Source: Poecilobothrus nobilitatus (taxonomy: Eukaryota; Arthropoda; Insecta; Diptera; Dolichopodidae). Taken from it: 64,000 nucleotides of DNA. A model generated the notes under the pieces. The model worked only from the letters and a program-made list of their open reading frames with translations, made no database searches and was not told the origin of the DNA. The DNA is taken from contig OX352772.1 in the NCBI GenBank assembly GCA_947095535.1, forward strand, positions 317,016,018 through 317,080,017, in the 5' to 3' direction. The translations under genes and the position numbers were made by a program. Positions 21,830-33,630 of this stretch are shown here, piece after piece (the first letter of the stretch is position 1; each line of letters opens with the position of its first letter).

Positions 21830-23160
21830 TCTTGTACGGAAGATAAAATCAATAATGTTTTATTAAAAAGAATAGCGCCGTATGTAGCAGATGTTTTATG
21901 TTTTATATTCAATTGCTCAGTTTATTCTAGTGTCTGGCCTAACTCGTTGAAATATGCGGAAGCAATACCCTTATTATTAAGACAGGATTTTTTATTGTCG
22001 AATTATAGACCTATTTCCTTACTGCCAAGTGCCAACTATCGGTAAATTATTTGAAAAATTAATAAAAACTTGAAAAGGCAGGTTTTAGAGGTTTTGTACT
22101 TGAATTTTTAATTTCTTATTTAAAAGATAGAAAACAGCGAGTTAAGTTAAATAACAACTTTAACGAAATCAAAAATATGAACATTGGTGTACCACTAGGT
22201 TCTGTAATGGGTCCCTTGTTATTTCTAATATATATTAACTCTTTATTTTCACAACTCTTGAAAGATAAGATCACTGTGTTTCGCTGATGACTGCGCTCTT
22301 GTATACAACGATAAAAACGTTGATTTGCTAAAAAAATCGCTGGAATATGACGTAAACTTACTTAAACTTACGTAAACTTACTTGGTTTTCATGCTATAAG
22401 CTTCTTATAAGTGACAAAACAAAATTAATTGTATTCAGTTTAAGAAATTCTAACCCATACGACATTAATATTAAGTTTCATAGTAGTGATTGTCCTTTGT
22501 CTATGGGTGATAATGGATTAAACTTTTGCTTGAACACCCCACTTTTTCATAACGCCTGCTCAAAAAATTGCTTTTATATTGAATCGGTATCCAATTATAA
22601 ATATTTAGATGTAACTATATAGATAAGAATTTAAACTGGAAATCTCATATTGTCAAGTTATACAAATATTTACTTTTATGCATCAGAAAATTCTATTCGC
22701 TAAAACAATATTGTTCCAAAAAACTTTTGTTAAAAATTTATTATGCCTTAGTAACATTCAAAAATAAAATATGGTATAATTAGTTGGGGTGGAACCTTTT
22801 TAAGTACTATAAGCAGCTATAAGTCTTATTCTTAAGGCTCAAAAATGTATTCTTAAAATAATTAACGGCAAAAGTAGGTTATGTAGCAGTTTTCCTTTCT
22901 TCCAAGAATCAAGTATACTACCTCTAAGACATCAATATGCTTACAGTTCTTCACTTCAGTTTTTTAAAGATAATAGTCTTTTTGGGTACAGAAGCTCTAC
23001 GTCATATAATTTCCGGGTAAATAATCTTGTACTACGCACAATTCCTCGTTGTCGCAAAACTCATTTTAAAAAATTTTACTTAAATTTAGTGCCAACATAC
23101 TTTAATCTCCCGTACCATATAAAAATGGAAATGGAATCTATCACCTGAAATTTTATCTTT
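21830..23160 (+). pseudogene. LINE ORF2 reverse transcriptase relic (jockey/CR1 type), internally deleted
   Basis: Conceptual reading with frame shifts gives INNVLLKRIAPYVADVLCFI, then SNYRPISLLP, then GFVLEFLISYLKDRKQRV, GVPLGSVMGPLLFLIYINSL, FADDCALVY and a C-terminal part (ILKAQKCILKIINGKSR...FLPYHIK-like end). These are the ordered motifs of a non-LTR retrotransposon reverse transcriptase. Between NYRPISLLP and the YLKDRKQ motif about 100 or more residues are missing, including the block with the first catalytic Asp, so the palm is broken. Several frame shifts and stops follow. No endonuclease domain is seen upstream. Confidence 0.8.
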
Positions 23161-24130
23161 ATATTTTCTGTTAAATTTATCTTTCATTTAATCTTCTATT
23201 TTACTGCAATTGACATATTATGTTAAAAGCAATAATTTCAAAATTTATTATATCGTGTACTGGTATAGTTTTATACTTGACATCCGTTATTACAATCCAA
23301 TAAAATGTACTTTTGCATGTACTTTTCATAATCCAATTAAATACATATGTAGGAATTATTTAAATCATCTGAATATTTAAAATTAAGTTACATTAATTAA
23401 TCATAAAAATACTAAGCAAAATTTAATTTTAAATAATAACGCCACAACTAATAAAAATGTATAACTAATAAAAATGTATAACTTTTTAAGAATGTTCTAG
23501 CTTTATACACCTCTAATGGTTAAATCCATTATAGTTAGTATAGCGTAATTTTATTTATTAGTCAAAAAAATAAAAAATATGTTTAATTTTATTTAGAGAA
23601 TTTAATTTCTGTCCTTTGGTGTTTTCAGATTTAGTAAACATAAGAATTAATAAAATAAAAGTTACTTATATAAGAGATTCGTTCACGATTGAAATTTTAT
23701 TCTTTTATCTTAAACTCTTGTAGAAATTTCATAAACTGTCTAATGGTAAGACAAAGTGAAACTAATAGACACATTTTTTCAAAATTTTTTGTAAATGTAT
23801 TAAAAAGCGTTTTAAGATAAGGAACTTTTTTTTATATATTATTATCTAATATTTAATAGTAATAAACAAATTAAAATTTATGCCGGCATACAGTCTAAAA
23901 ATAAATTAGTATATTCATAAGCAAAAAAGAATTTTTTATGATTCTATATTGGGTAACTCCCCAAGAAATAAAAATATTATTTACACTCTCCGATAAAAAT
24001 TTTAAACTTTTTAAAAGTAATATTATGTTAATACATGTACTATAATTAAATAATGACAAACTGATATACATATATTGTATTATACATATATATGATAATT
24101 ATGCATATATATTATATGCTAATTACTAAT
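23161..24130. other. Intergenic stretch; nothing recognised
   Basis: AT-rich. The first part may be the 3' UTR of the LINE relic but no tail repeat is clear. Confidence 0.45.
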
Positions 24131-24331
24131 TTTTTTTCTTTTTTTTTAATGCATTTTTCTGCCCCATAAATTTGGACAGGAAATTACACAACCTTTCCTG
24201 TTCAGGCGTGGCTGTAAATCTCGTAAGGGGGAATAACTCTTACGACGTGTGTGGAATTCGAATCCACACTCCCTCGGTGTTTACAGCGTATTTTATACGC
24301 TCTTACCCAATAGGCTTTCACCGAGGCCTCG
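24131..24331 (-). mobile_element. SINE-A near-full-length copy
   Basis: On the minus strand: head CGAGGCCTCGGTGAAAGCCT, box A region GGTAAGAGCGTATAAAATAC, box B-like GGATTCGAATTCCACAC, then CGTCGTAAGAGTTATTCCCC, CGCCTGAACAGGAAAGG and a poly-A tail. Flanks AATTACTAAT (24121-24130) and AATTTCTAAT (24332-24341) are a probable 10-bp target duplication with one mismatch. This copy defines the tail of family A. Confidence 0.8.
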
Positions 24332-25048
24332 AATTTCTAATTTGCTACCCGCGATATTTGGAAGCGAAATAATTTGACATTTCTTAATAATAACCAAAAA
24401 AGTTTGGAATAAATTCCTGTACAGATGACAAAAACTTTCAGCAGAAAATAAAAAAAAATTGTACTAGCAATACGAGGAAAATATGAATAAAACATAATTT
24501 CGATTAATCTATTAATATAATAAATTATATCTGTGATATACTTAATTGATGAATGATGATATTTGATTTCAAACAACATCATCACAGGAATATTCTTTCC
24601 AGGTTGCAAAATACTATAAAAGTTATGACGTGTTTCGCTGTTTACAGTATTTCCGAGTACGAGTTACAAATACATGAACACGTTTCGAGCCATCAGCACG
24701 TCAAAAAAGTATTTTTTTTTTTTGCAGCGATTTGTATTCAATCTTTTTGAAGGAAAATATTTTTTAAAGAAATCCCTTGACAAATTTTTAAAAGCTTCCG
24801 TCAACCTATTCTAGAGCATAAAAAAGATTTTTTCATTTAATTAATTTTACACTTTAATTAAATTACTTAAATATTTATATTCATCAATTTCCATCTGATC
24901 GTTTTGTGACTTCAATCTTTTTAAATACTTTTTCAATCTGTCAAAAAATAATTTGAAGGTTATGCCATCTAAAAACGATACTTCTTAAAAAAAATTAAAA
25001 AATTATTTATGTTCAAGCATTTTATCAATTTTAATAGTACATAAATTA

Positions 25049-25671
25049 ATGTCGTTTTCTTTTCTGAAAAAAAAAGTTTGACCTGACAAAGTGCAAAACT
25101 GAAAAAATTCAAACCTATTTTTTCTAGTTTTGCACTTTTTTTTTCAGTTTTGACCTGAAAATGTTTTTGAATAGAACAGAAAAAGGCCAACATTTTTTTT
25201 GCACTGATTTCTATTTTATAATTGACAAACGTCAAATTGATAGCATGCAAAATTATCGCGTTTTTAGACGTTTTCTATCTACAAATTATATTTTACTTAT
25301 TTAAAAATTTTTAAACTTGTTTATCAAATATAAATTTTTTTTTTTTTAAACTAGATAATTTTCAAAACTCAACCAAATAAATGAAAATAATGTATTTTTA
25401 TATTGTGACAGTGACAATTATATACATATATTTTTTAATGTTGTCATTCTGGAGAGTGCAAAACACATTTTATTGCCTCGTCAATATTTTCAGGTCAAGT
25501 TTTTAAAAAAAATGTTGCCCTGTGCGAGTTTTGCCCTAAATTTTTTTCAGAAAAGAACACGAACATTTTTTTTCAGTTTTGCATTTTTTTTCAGAAAAGA
25601 ACGGAAAAAATGTGACCTGAAAAAAAAGTGCAACCCCAGATCAAAACTTTTTTCAGAAAAGAAAACGACAT
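25049..25671. mobile_element. Foldback element with ATGTCGTTTTC ends, 623 bp
   Basis: Left end ATGTCGTTTTCTTTTCTGAA at 25049 and right end TTCAGAAAAGAAAACGACAT at 25671 are perfect inverted copies. Subterminal copies of AGTGCAAAACTGAAAAAA and TTTTTTTCAGTTTTGCA occur in both arms. Flanking TAAATTAA and TAAGATAA are a possible but imperfect target duplication. There is no transposase; the three small frames here are made of these repeats. Confidence 0.7.
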
Positions 25672-26394
25672 AAGATAAGACACATCAATAAGCAATTAAG
25701 ATAACATACCTTGGCAAAACCTAAATTTATTGTCAACTCTAATTTTTAAATCAAACTTTAATAATATAAACTTTAACAAAGATTAATGTTAACTTAATAT
25801 AACATTGTTAATACTTATATCGACTTATTTATCGAATTTAAGTCACAAATGGATAAATTTTGTAATTTAAAATCATAAAAATATCACAAATATCATTCAA
25901 ATTTTGAAAATAATATCTTGTTTTATAATATCAGCTATCAAATGTATAAGTTGTTACATACAAATGATTAAAAAACAACTGGTTGATTCCGGAAAACCCT
26001 AATTTATAAGCTTTTATTTTATTATGCTGCTATATACTATAGGCTTAATCTTTTTCTTTCTTGTATGTATTAATAAAAGCTTTAAAATAATTATACTAAG
26101 CTCAGTTTTCATATATAGTCGAATAATAAAGAAAGTATAGTTAAATATTTGGATATGGGCACGTGAATGCTATTATACGATATAAATTCTATATATACTT
26201 AGCTCTTCGCGGTTATACCATATATTAAATATATATTTGAAATAATGAAATATTTTAAATCAAAATTATTTTTTGCATTAACCAGTTTATGCTGTATTAT
26301 GGCATTTATAATGAAATATTTCAAATTTTTGAGTGCAAAAAACATATGTATGAACCATTTTTAGTTTTATTTTTATTTTATTCTTTTTAGTTTT

Positions 26395-27998
26395 TATTTA
26401 AAACGAGGAAGAGTGCAGTAGAGTAGACTGTGTCAACTCTGGGATACCCGTATGAACGTAATATATCCTGTTTCTATAAAACTTGATCATCTTTTAAAAA
26501 CATTCAGATGTTTTAGTAGCGAACTACAGAGATATATTTATGTAATTTGTGGAGTTGTATGATAGCTACCCGAATCTATTGCGCCTAGCTTCATTAAGTT
26601 CCAAGAAATGCAAAAAGCCTGAACCGGCTGCTTTAGACCATTCAAATTTTACAAAAGTTTTTGGCATGCAACTCGACACTTTTTCACTAAATTTCAGATA
26701 GCTAGCTTCAATAGACACTGAGTTATTTTCATTTAAAAAGAGAAGTTGTATGGCAACTATCCGAACCTGTCATATCATCACAACCAAATTTTACAGAAGT
26801 TGTTGCCATAAAACTCGATCATCATTTGCAAAATTTCAGATACCTAGATTGAATAGGCACTGGGTTATTTCCATTTAAAGAAAGAAGTTGTATGGCAGCT
26901 ACTCGAACCCGGGGGCCGAAAATGCTGGAGTTAAATAGCAAAACTAACAATTTTGTAAAAGTGACGTAAAAAAAATTTCAGCCTCCTAACTCCTTTATTT
27001 TTTGAGTTATCGTGCGGACGGACACTGAGTTATTTTCATTTAAAAAGAGAAGTTGTATGGCAGCTATCCGAACCCGTCGCACCACCACAACCAAATTTTG
27101 CAGAAGTTGTTGCCATAAAACTTGATTATCATTTGCAAGATTTCAGACTCCTAGCTTCATTAGGTTCCAAGAGGTGCAAGAAGCCTGAACCGGCTGCCCT
27201 AGACCAACCAAATTTTACAAAAGTTGTTGGCATGTAACTCGACACCTCTTTACTAAATTTCAGATTGCTAGCTTCAATAAACACCGAGTTATTCTCATTT
27301 AAACGGAGAAGTTGTATGGCAGCTACCCGAACCCGCCGCACCACCACAACCAAATTTTACAAAAGTTGTTGCCATAAAACTTGATCATCATTTGCAAAAT
27401 TTCAGACGCCTAGCTTCATTAGGTTCCAAGAGGTGCAAGAAGTCTGAACCAGTTGCTCTAGACCAACCAAATTTTACAAAAGTTGTTGGCATGTAACTCG
27501 ACACCTCTTTACTAAATTTCAGATTCGTAGCTTCAATAAACACTGAGTTATTCTCATTTAAACGGAGAAGTTGTATAGCAGCTACCCGAACCCGCTGCAC
27601 CAGCACAACCAAATTTTACAGAAGTTGTTGCCATAAAACTTGATCATCATTTGCAAAATTTCAGAAACCTAGCTTGAATAGATACTGAGTTATTTCTATA
27701 TAAAGATAGAAGTTGTATGGCAGCTACTCGAACCCGCCGACCGAAAATGTTGGATTTAAATAGCAAAACTAACAATTTTGCAAAAGTGACGTAAAAAAAA
27801 TTTCAGCCCCCTAGCTCCTTTATTTTTTGAGTTATCGTGCGGACGGACGGACGGACGGACGTACATGGCTTAATCGACTCAGAATTCGATTCTGAGCCGA
27901 TCCATACCTTTGACACTATATCTAGCTCGACTCCTTTAAAGTGTCACAAACGTAATGGCAAATTTATTATACCCTTGAACATAGTTCATACGGGTATA
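26395..27998 (+). repeat. Dispersed repeat with internal tandem units and hairpin end
   Basis: Starts near AACGAGGAAGAGTGCAGTAG with GGATACCCGTATGAACG and ends in GGACGGACGGACGGACG (27839-27862) followed by TATACCC...GGGTATA. Inside, blocks such as AGAAGTTGTATGGCAGCTAC, CCAAATTTTACAGAAGTTGT and CATAAAACTTGATCATCATT recur with a period of about 259 bp (compare 27129-27353 with 27388-27612). At about 27018 a GGACGGAC tract joins directly to ACTGAGTTATT, suggesting a duplication seeded at the GGAC repeat. The 74-residue frames here are by-products of the repeat. Confidence 0.7.
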
Positions 27999-28056
27999 AT
28001 AAATTAGATTTTATTTATTTTTATAGTAATATAATAATTCTATGATTTTTTTTATA

Positions 28057-28298
28057 TTTATTTATTTATTTATTTATATTAATATTACATACATAAATGT
28101 AATGCAATATTATTGAACCATCGGTTACTAAGGCCATTATAGGTTTTTATACTATTATTAAATTATATACTAATATTATTTATTTTGTTTATATTATATG
28201 CTATATATTTACATTATATTTGGTCGTAAGAGGGGTATGTAAAGAAAAAACACTTACGACCTGTGCAGGGATCGAACCCACCAGGCTACCGAAGCCCC
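28057..28298 (-). mobile_element. SINE-B copy with internal head deletion
   Basis: Same body as 7742-8014 at near identity, but the head is collapsed: GGGATCGAACCCACCAGGCT lacks the 30-40 bp between box A and box B present in the other copy. Flanking T-run plus ATA on both sides (28046-28056 and 28299-28308) is a probable target duplication. Confidence 0.8.
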
Positions 28299-28677
28299 TT
28301 TTTTTATAATTTATGTGAATAGTAGCACATATGTACAGGAGTTGTACATTTTCTTTATATAGTTACAACTCGTTAGAATGATGATAACTGAAACTTCATT
28401 TAATTTCGAGTTTAATTTATTTCATTAGTTTTGGACAAAAGAAATTTAAACAAAAACAGTAACAGAAAAAAAAATAAGAAGACTTAGTTTTTTGGCTTGC
28501 ATATTCTATTCCGATTTCTTACAATATTTTGAAGTCATGTCTCTTTTTGGAAATGATCATCGACGAATACAGTTCAAATAAAAATATGGAGTTCAATTTT
28601 TATAAATTCGATTCTAACAAAAAAGACAATGTTTCTCACAAGATTATCATACATTTTCACTAAAAAATATAAAAACT

Positions 28678-28917
28678 TAAGGTTATACTTTAGTTTAGCT
28701 CCAGCGCCCGATTTCTTTTTAATTTCGCACAAACATACTTGATCATAAATAACAATCTTACGTAATGGTACAGGTTTCCCATACCACCAATTAGGCGCAC
28801 AAATAGTCCTTGAAAACCTCTGGATTGTGATAAAAAAAGTTTATTCATGCCTAAACATATTTGTGCAAAGTTTTGAAGAAAATTTGGGCGCGGAAACTAA
28901 AGTAAAGTATAAACTTA
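28678..28917. mobile_element. MITE, about 240 bp, inverted ends of about 60 bp
   Basis: TTATACTTTAGTTTAGCTCC, AGCGCCCGATTTCTTTTTAA, TTTCGCACAAACAT on the left matches, inverted, TTTATACTTTACTTTAGTTT, CCGCGCCCAAATTTTCTTCA, AACTTTGCACAAATAT on the right. The ends may be CTTAA/CTTAG. No coding content. Confidence 0.7.
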
Positions 28918-29295
28918 GTATATAAATTATCCCGTAAATTGTAGTCCTAAAATATAAATTTTCTTTTATATCAATATTTATATAAATTTTTAAGAAAATA
29001 TTCTGTGAGTTAAAAACAATTAATATAAAAATATTAATATTAAAACAGAAATATTTAATTGTATTTTTTATGCTATATTAATTCTGATTTTTTATATAGA
29101 TATGTTTATGATATATGTATCATCATTATAAATAAAATCATTATTTTTCAATCTTGTTTAAAATGTCTAAACAAGATCATTTTCAATCATCATTTTTCAA
29201 TCTTGTTTAAAATGCTGAAGTTGAAATGAAGAGTTAAATTGGAGTTTAAAAATTCTGTTAGTCCAGTACAAAACGAACTAAATAAAAGCTTTCAA

Positions 29296-30372
29296 TAAAA
29301 CGAGTAAGAGTGTATAGTTAGACTGTGTCCAACACTGACATACCCTTACGTGATAGTATTTAAAATGCATTAAACAATCACTCAATCACTCAATATTATT
29401 TTCTAAACTTTTAATTTTTGGTTTAGTCATTATTTTAATCTTCATGTCTGTACTGTATCAAATACTGTACTGTATTAAATATCTTAATTTATGAAAAAGG
29501 TTGTAGTTCGGGAGGTACTCAAAGTTGTAGTCGGATCTCAACAAAAAAAAAATCAAATCTGCAAATAGGTTCAGAAATATTTTGCATGAATTTCATTACT
29601 CCAAGTTTATTATTTTTCGAGTTATCGTTCCAACGAAACAATTCAGATTTTTTATTTTTATATGAAAAATGTCGACATAAAAAAGTTCGTAATTTGGGAG
29701 GTACCTGCATTTTTGGTCGAATATCAACCAGAAATAAACTGGAATCTACAAATAGCCTCAGAAATATTTTGTATAAATGTCATGACTCCAGCTTTAATAG
29801 TTTTAGAGTTATTGTTCCAACGAGAGAATTCAGAATTTTTATTTTTATTTGAAAAATTTCGACATTTTTATTAGTTGGAAATGATTGTTGTTCGGAAGGT
29901 TCCTGAAGCTGTGATCAGATCTAAACTAACAAATCAGTAGGAAACCTATAAATGGTTTCAGATAAATTTTGCTTGAATTTCATGACTCTAGCTTTATTTT
30001 TTTTTGAAATATTGTTCCAAAGGTTGAATTTAAAATTTTTATTTTTATATGAACAAATTGGACATAAAAAAGTTCGTTGTTCGAGAGGTACCCCAAATTG
30101 TCGTCGGATCTCAACCAAAATAATTAGCGAACTTACAACTTAGTTTCAGATATATTTTGCTTCAATTTCAAGATTCTAGCCGTATTAGTTTTTGGGTTAT
30201 CGGTGGAATGAACGGCCAGATACACATAGCTATATACTGGTATATCGAATCAGAATTCAATTCTGAGCAGAATATATAATGTGCTTTTCCATATCTATCA
30301 TGCCTAATTCAATACGTTACAAACGCAAAGGTAATTTTAATATACCCGTGAAGTATATTGTTCTGTACTGGT
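29296..30372 (+). repeat. Second copy of the hairpin-ended repeat family, with own tandem units
   Basis: Starts AACGAGTAAGAGTGTATAGT like the 26.4-kb copy and ends with CAGAATTCAATTCTGAGCAG and TATACCCGTGAAG. Its middle has three to four units of about 190-200 bp, each with a sequence like CATGACTCTAGCTTTA...GTTCCAACG...TTTATTTTTATATGAAAAA...TCGACATAAAAAAGTTCG (starts near 29585, 29773, 29974 and 30163). Internal units differ from those of the 26.4-kb copy. Small frames on both strands are repeat by-products. Confidence 0.6.
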
Positions 30373-31370
30373 ATTCTCATAAATAGAATACTATAAAATA
30401 AAAATTAATTTAATTTTGTTAAATAATTTCATAATATATTTCAATATACATATGTATGTATATAATCAGTACAAAAATTAGATAATTTGGTAATTATTTT
30501 ATAAACAAGTATAATACATAACGGTATATTCTTCTTACAAGTATATATTATTCTTCTTAAAACAACAAACAAATGTCGTCATTTTCGTTGTGAAATTTTA
30601 ACCAATATTTATTATTAACTGTATATTTTTACTTCTTAACATGGAATATATAAAGCATTGTAATCGTATTGTTTATCAAAAAAATCTATGTTATGACATT
30701 TCATATTCATCCAACGACATAATATATACATATATATATATATATTTTTTTTTATAAAAGAAGTGATTTATTTCAAAGGATATGAAAAAATCCAAAACGA
30801 TTTTTCTTGTGTGACATTTGTACTCACTTGTCTAACTGCCTTTCTGTCTTAAAGCTATAAAATTTAGTTACTTTCTTTTCGTAGGTATAAGGCAAAATTT
30901 CAGTTTTTTTTATTTTTTAAAATTTTTGCTAAATATTAATAGATTGTTAATTTTTCTAACTAAATTAATTTATGTCAGTAATAAAAAATATAAATTCTTT
31001 GAACAGTTTTATCCTTTTGAAAAATCCTTAATGCATATTAATGTAATTTATAGTCCCAATTAACATAAAGTAAAAGTTTAAATTTCCCTGATGTTTAATA
31101 AAAATTATTTTCGCTAGATTTTATTTTCTTAGCCCAAAAATTTTAGATTCACATTTTAGCCAAAAGATTTTAGGTTTACATTCTAACCAAAAGATTCTAG
31201 ATTTTTATTTTAACCTAAAGATTGGAGACTATGTATAATACTTTTATAAAATATTACTAAAAAATTTAAAATTTATTTCAATCTATACTATAAATTTTGA
31301 TACACATATTTCAATGAAAATGTCATAAGAAAATCTCTTTAGGAAAGAAATTTGTAGTTGCAAATAGTAA
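30373..31370. other. AT-rich stretch; nothing recognised
   Basis: Includes a (TA)n run near 30726-30746 and a loose repeat of AAAGATTTTAGGTTTACATT and AAAGATTCTAGATTTTTATT at 31140-31220. No gene. Confidence 0.5.
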
Positions 31371-31377
31371 TTTAATA

Positions 31378-31931
31378 AGGCTCCATAAAAAACAGTCCAT
31401 AAGAAAAAACTTCCCAAAACTAAAAACAGAAAAATTCCCTCAAAATAAGGGTTTCTTTCGTTTATTTTGGAGACTTTTCGGATAACAAAAGAATCCTCAA
31501 AAAAATCTAAAATGGGTACGACATGCCTGTCCTGCTTCAGAATCTACAATTTACATACATAGATATTCTAGAAAAAGCGGTAATTCTGATTTTGAATCCA
31601 ACTCTAAAATGTCTCCTATTTCCGAATCACACATATTCATATATATAAATATTCTGGAAAAGGGGGTACACCTGATTTTCAATCCAACTCTAAAATCAAT
31701 ACTAATATGTATGTATGTCAATATTTACAGGCCTACAAAAGTATTAAATTTGGGCATTTCTCTATGAGAATTAGTAAATTAGATAGAAAAATACAAAGCT
31801 AAGCATTTTTATTACCTATTTAAATTTGTATAAAACTGTTGCCCAAAACAAAAACGAAAAAGTCCCTAAAATTTGTATGAAACTTTTCGGACTTTTTCGT
31901 TTTGGTTTTGGGGATTTTTTTCGCAGAGCCT
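31378..31931. mobile_element. hAT-like MITE, 554 bp, with 7-bp target duplication
   Basis: Left end AGGCTCCATAAAAAACAGTC, CCAAAACTAAAAACAGAAAA; right end inverted AGGCTCTGCGAAAAAAATCC, CCAAAACCAAAACGAAAAAG. TTTAATA flanks both sides (31371-31377 and 31932-31938). The interior holds two units of an approximately 80-bp repeat with CTGATTTTGAATCCAACTCT and GGAAAAGGGGGTACACCTGA. A 7-8-bp duplication suggests a hAT-type mover; this is inference. Confidence 0.7.
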
Positions 31932-32739
31932 TTTAATAACAGTAAAATATAAAATAATATATAAAATAAATTAATTTAATTTATCTATGTTTGGTTATAT
32001 TTACTTAGCTCTTAAAAAGTAAAATATAATTTCTGTAAATTTGATTGAATTTTATATTTTGTACGTAATAAAATTTCATAATTTACCATGACATTTTCAT
32101 TATAAGGCCGAGTACTTTAATGTATAAGTACGTAATATACAAATACTTATATATATGTATGTATAAATATAAAAAATAAATTTTAAAGAAAAAAAAAATA
32201 TATATTGTATACTTGAAAATTTATACCACCAGAAATAATTTCCAATTTAATAAACAACTGGTGTTAGGGGGAAGGAAAAAAAAAAAATAAACGATATTTT
32301 AAAATTAGAGGAGGGTAACAAAACAAGCAACAATTGTAGAACAAAAATGAATAATATGAGTAAATAAAAACAGAATAAATATTACATGAACCACATACAT
32401 AAATGTACATTTCTATATTATTTTATATATTTGAGTATGTCATTAGAATATAAGTATTAATACATAATAGAATTTAAGTATTTATATACACTTAATATAT
32501 TTTCTAATAATATATAGTTTAATATTTCAGTTTTATTTCAAATATTTTAACGTTTTTAATTTTATTTATTCCTTTTTTTTTAATTTTGTTTATTACATAC
32601 ATACATATTGTAATGAAATTATGTTCTATAATATCTATATAAATGTGCAGGTTTATTATTTATATTTTTCTTATTTTTCTAAATTATTATCTAAGAAATT
32701 GGTTACATTCATTTTATTATTTTTTGATAAAGTAAAAGA

Positions 32740-33630
32740 TCGGGGATTCTTAAGCGTTTGTTATACTGGTGTAGCACCAAATGACTATATCTTAAAGTTG
32801 GTTGGTACTACCAGCTTTTAAAAAATATATATCCTTAATTACGCATATTATCCTTTAAGGATAAATAGGATATTTAAAGCGATCCTTGTTGTTTTAGACT
32901 TTTTGTTGTTATATAAACCGTTATATTTGGTGATCTGTTAGGTATATATTATATATTCAAGAGAAGTTTATTTAAGAAAAATAAAAAAATACGCATTTGT
33001 ATTACATAAAACATTATTTTTTTATTTTTATTTTCGAAAAAAAAAAAAACTTAAATAAACATAATATTTGTCGTATATTACTTTGTAAAAGGCATAACAT
33101 TATTTTTTATACAAAAAAAAATTACAAAACTAATTTTTTGCTTATATAGACGCTTTGATATAGGCATTAAGTATGTATGCACAAATTATAAAAAAAAACA
33201 AGAGCTTCCCAACGATGTAAAAATATTCATGGAATTTCTTGGTCAAATTTTGAGATATTTTACTTGTAGGGAAAAATGTTAAACTTTTTTTGTTTTTTTT
33301 TAAATTTTAATTAAAATTAACTTTTACTACAATATTTCCAAAACGGAAGCACCTATTGTCATGAAATAAACGTTTAAATATTCTTCAGACCGTTATATTA
33401 ATTTATAAAAGAATTGAAAATATAATATATACTATAAATACCTAACACATCGCCAGATATAACGGTTTATATAAAAAAAAGACTAAAACACCAAGGATAT
33501 TTTTAAATGTTTTTTTCGTCCTTAAAGAATATGCGTCATTAAGTATATATATATATATTTTGAAAGCTGGCAATACCAACTATCTTTGAGATATAGTTAT
33601 TTGGTTCTACGCGGGTATAAAAGCCTAGAT
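32740..33630. mobile_element. Foldback element with arms of about 210 bp
   Basis: Left arm (about 32745-32960) contains ACCAAATGACTATATCTTAA, TACCAGCTTT, CCTTGTTGTTTTAGACTTTT, ATATAAACCGTTATATTTGG and CTGTTAGGTAT. The right arm (about 33420-33625) carries the inverse in the same order from its end inward. Arms agree at roughly 80 percent by eye. The interior of about 450 bp contains no recognisable gene. Confidence 0.75.

Noticed and set aside
24172..24372. Small proteins with a DVCGIRIHTPSVFTAYFIRS-like segment at 20.2, 24.2 and 53.0 kb
   Set aside because: The shared peptide is the translation of the SINE-A head and not a gene family.
27129..27612. Two similar 74-residue proteins on the minus strand
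   Set aside because: They are translations of a 259-bp tandem unit in a dispersed repeat, with no independent evidence of coding.
29519..30143. Overlapping small frames on both strands
   Set aside because: They fall in internal repeat units and mirror one another on opposite strands.
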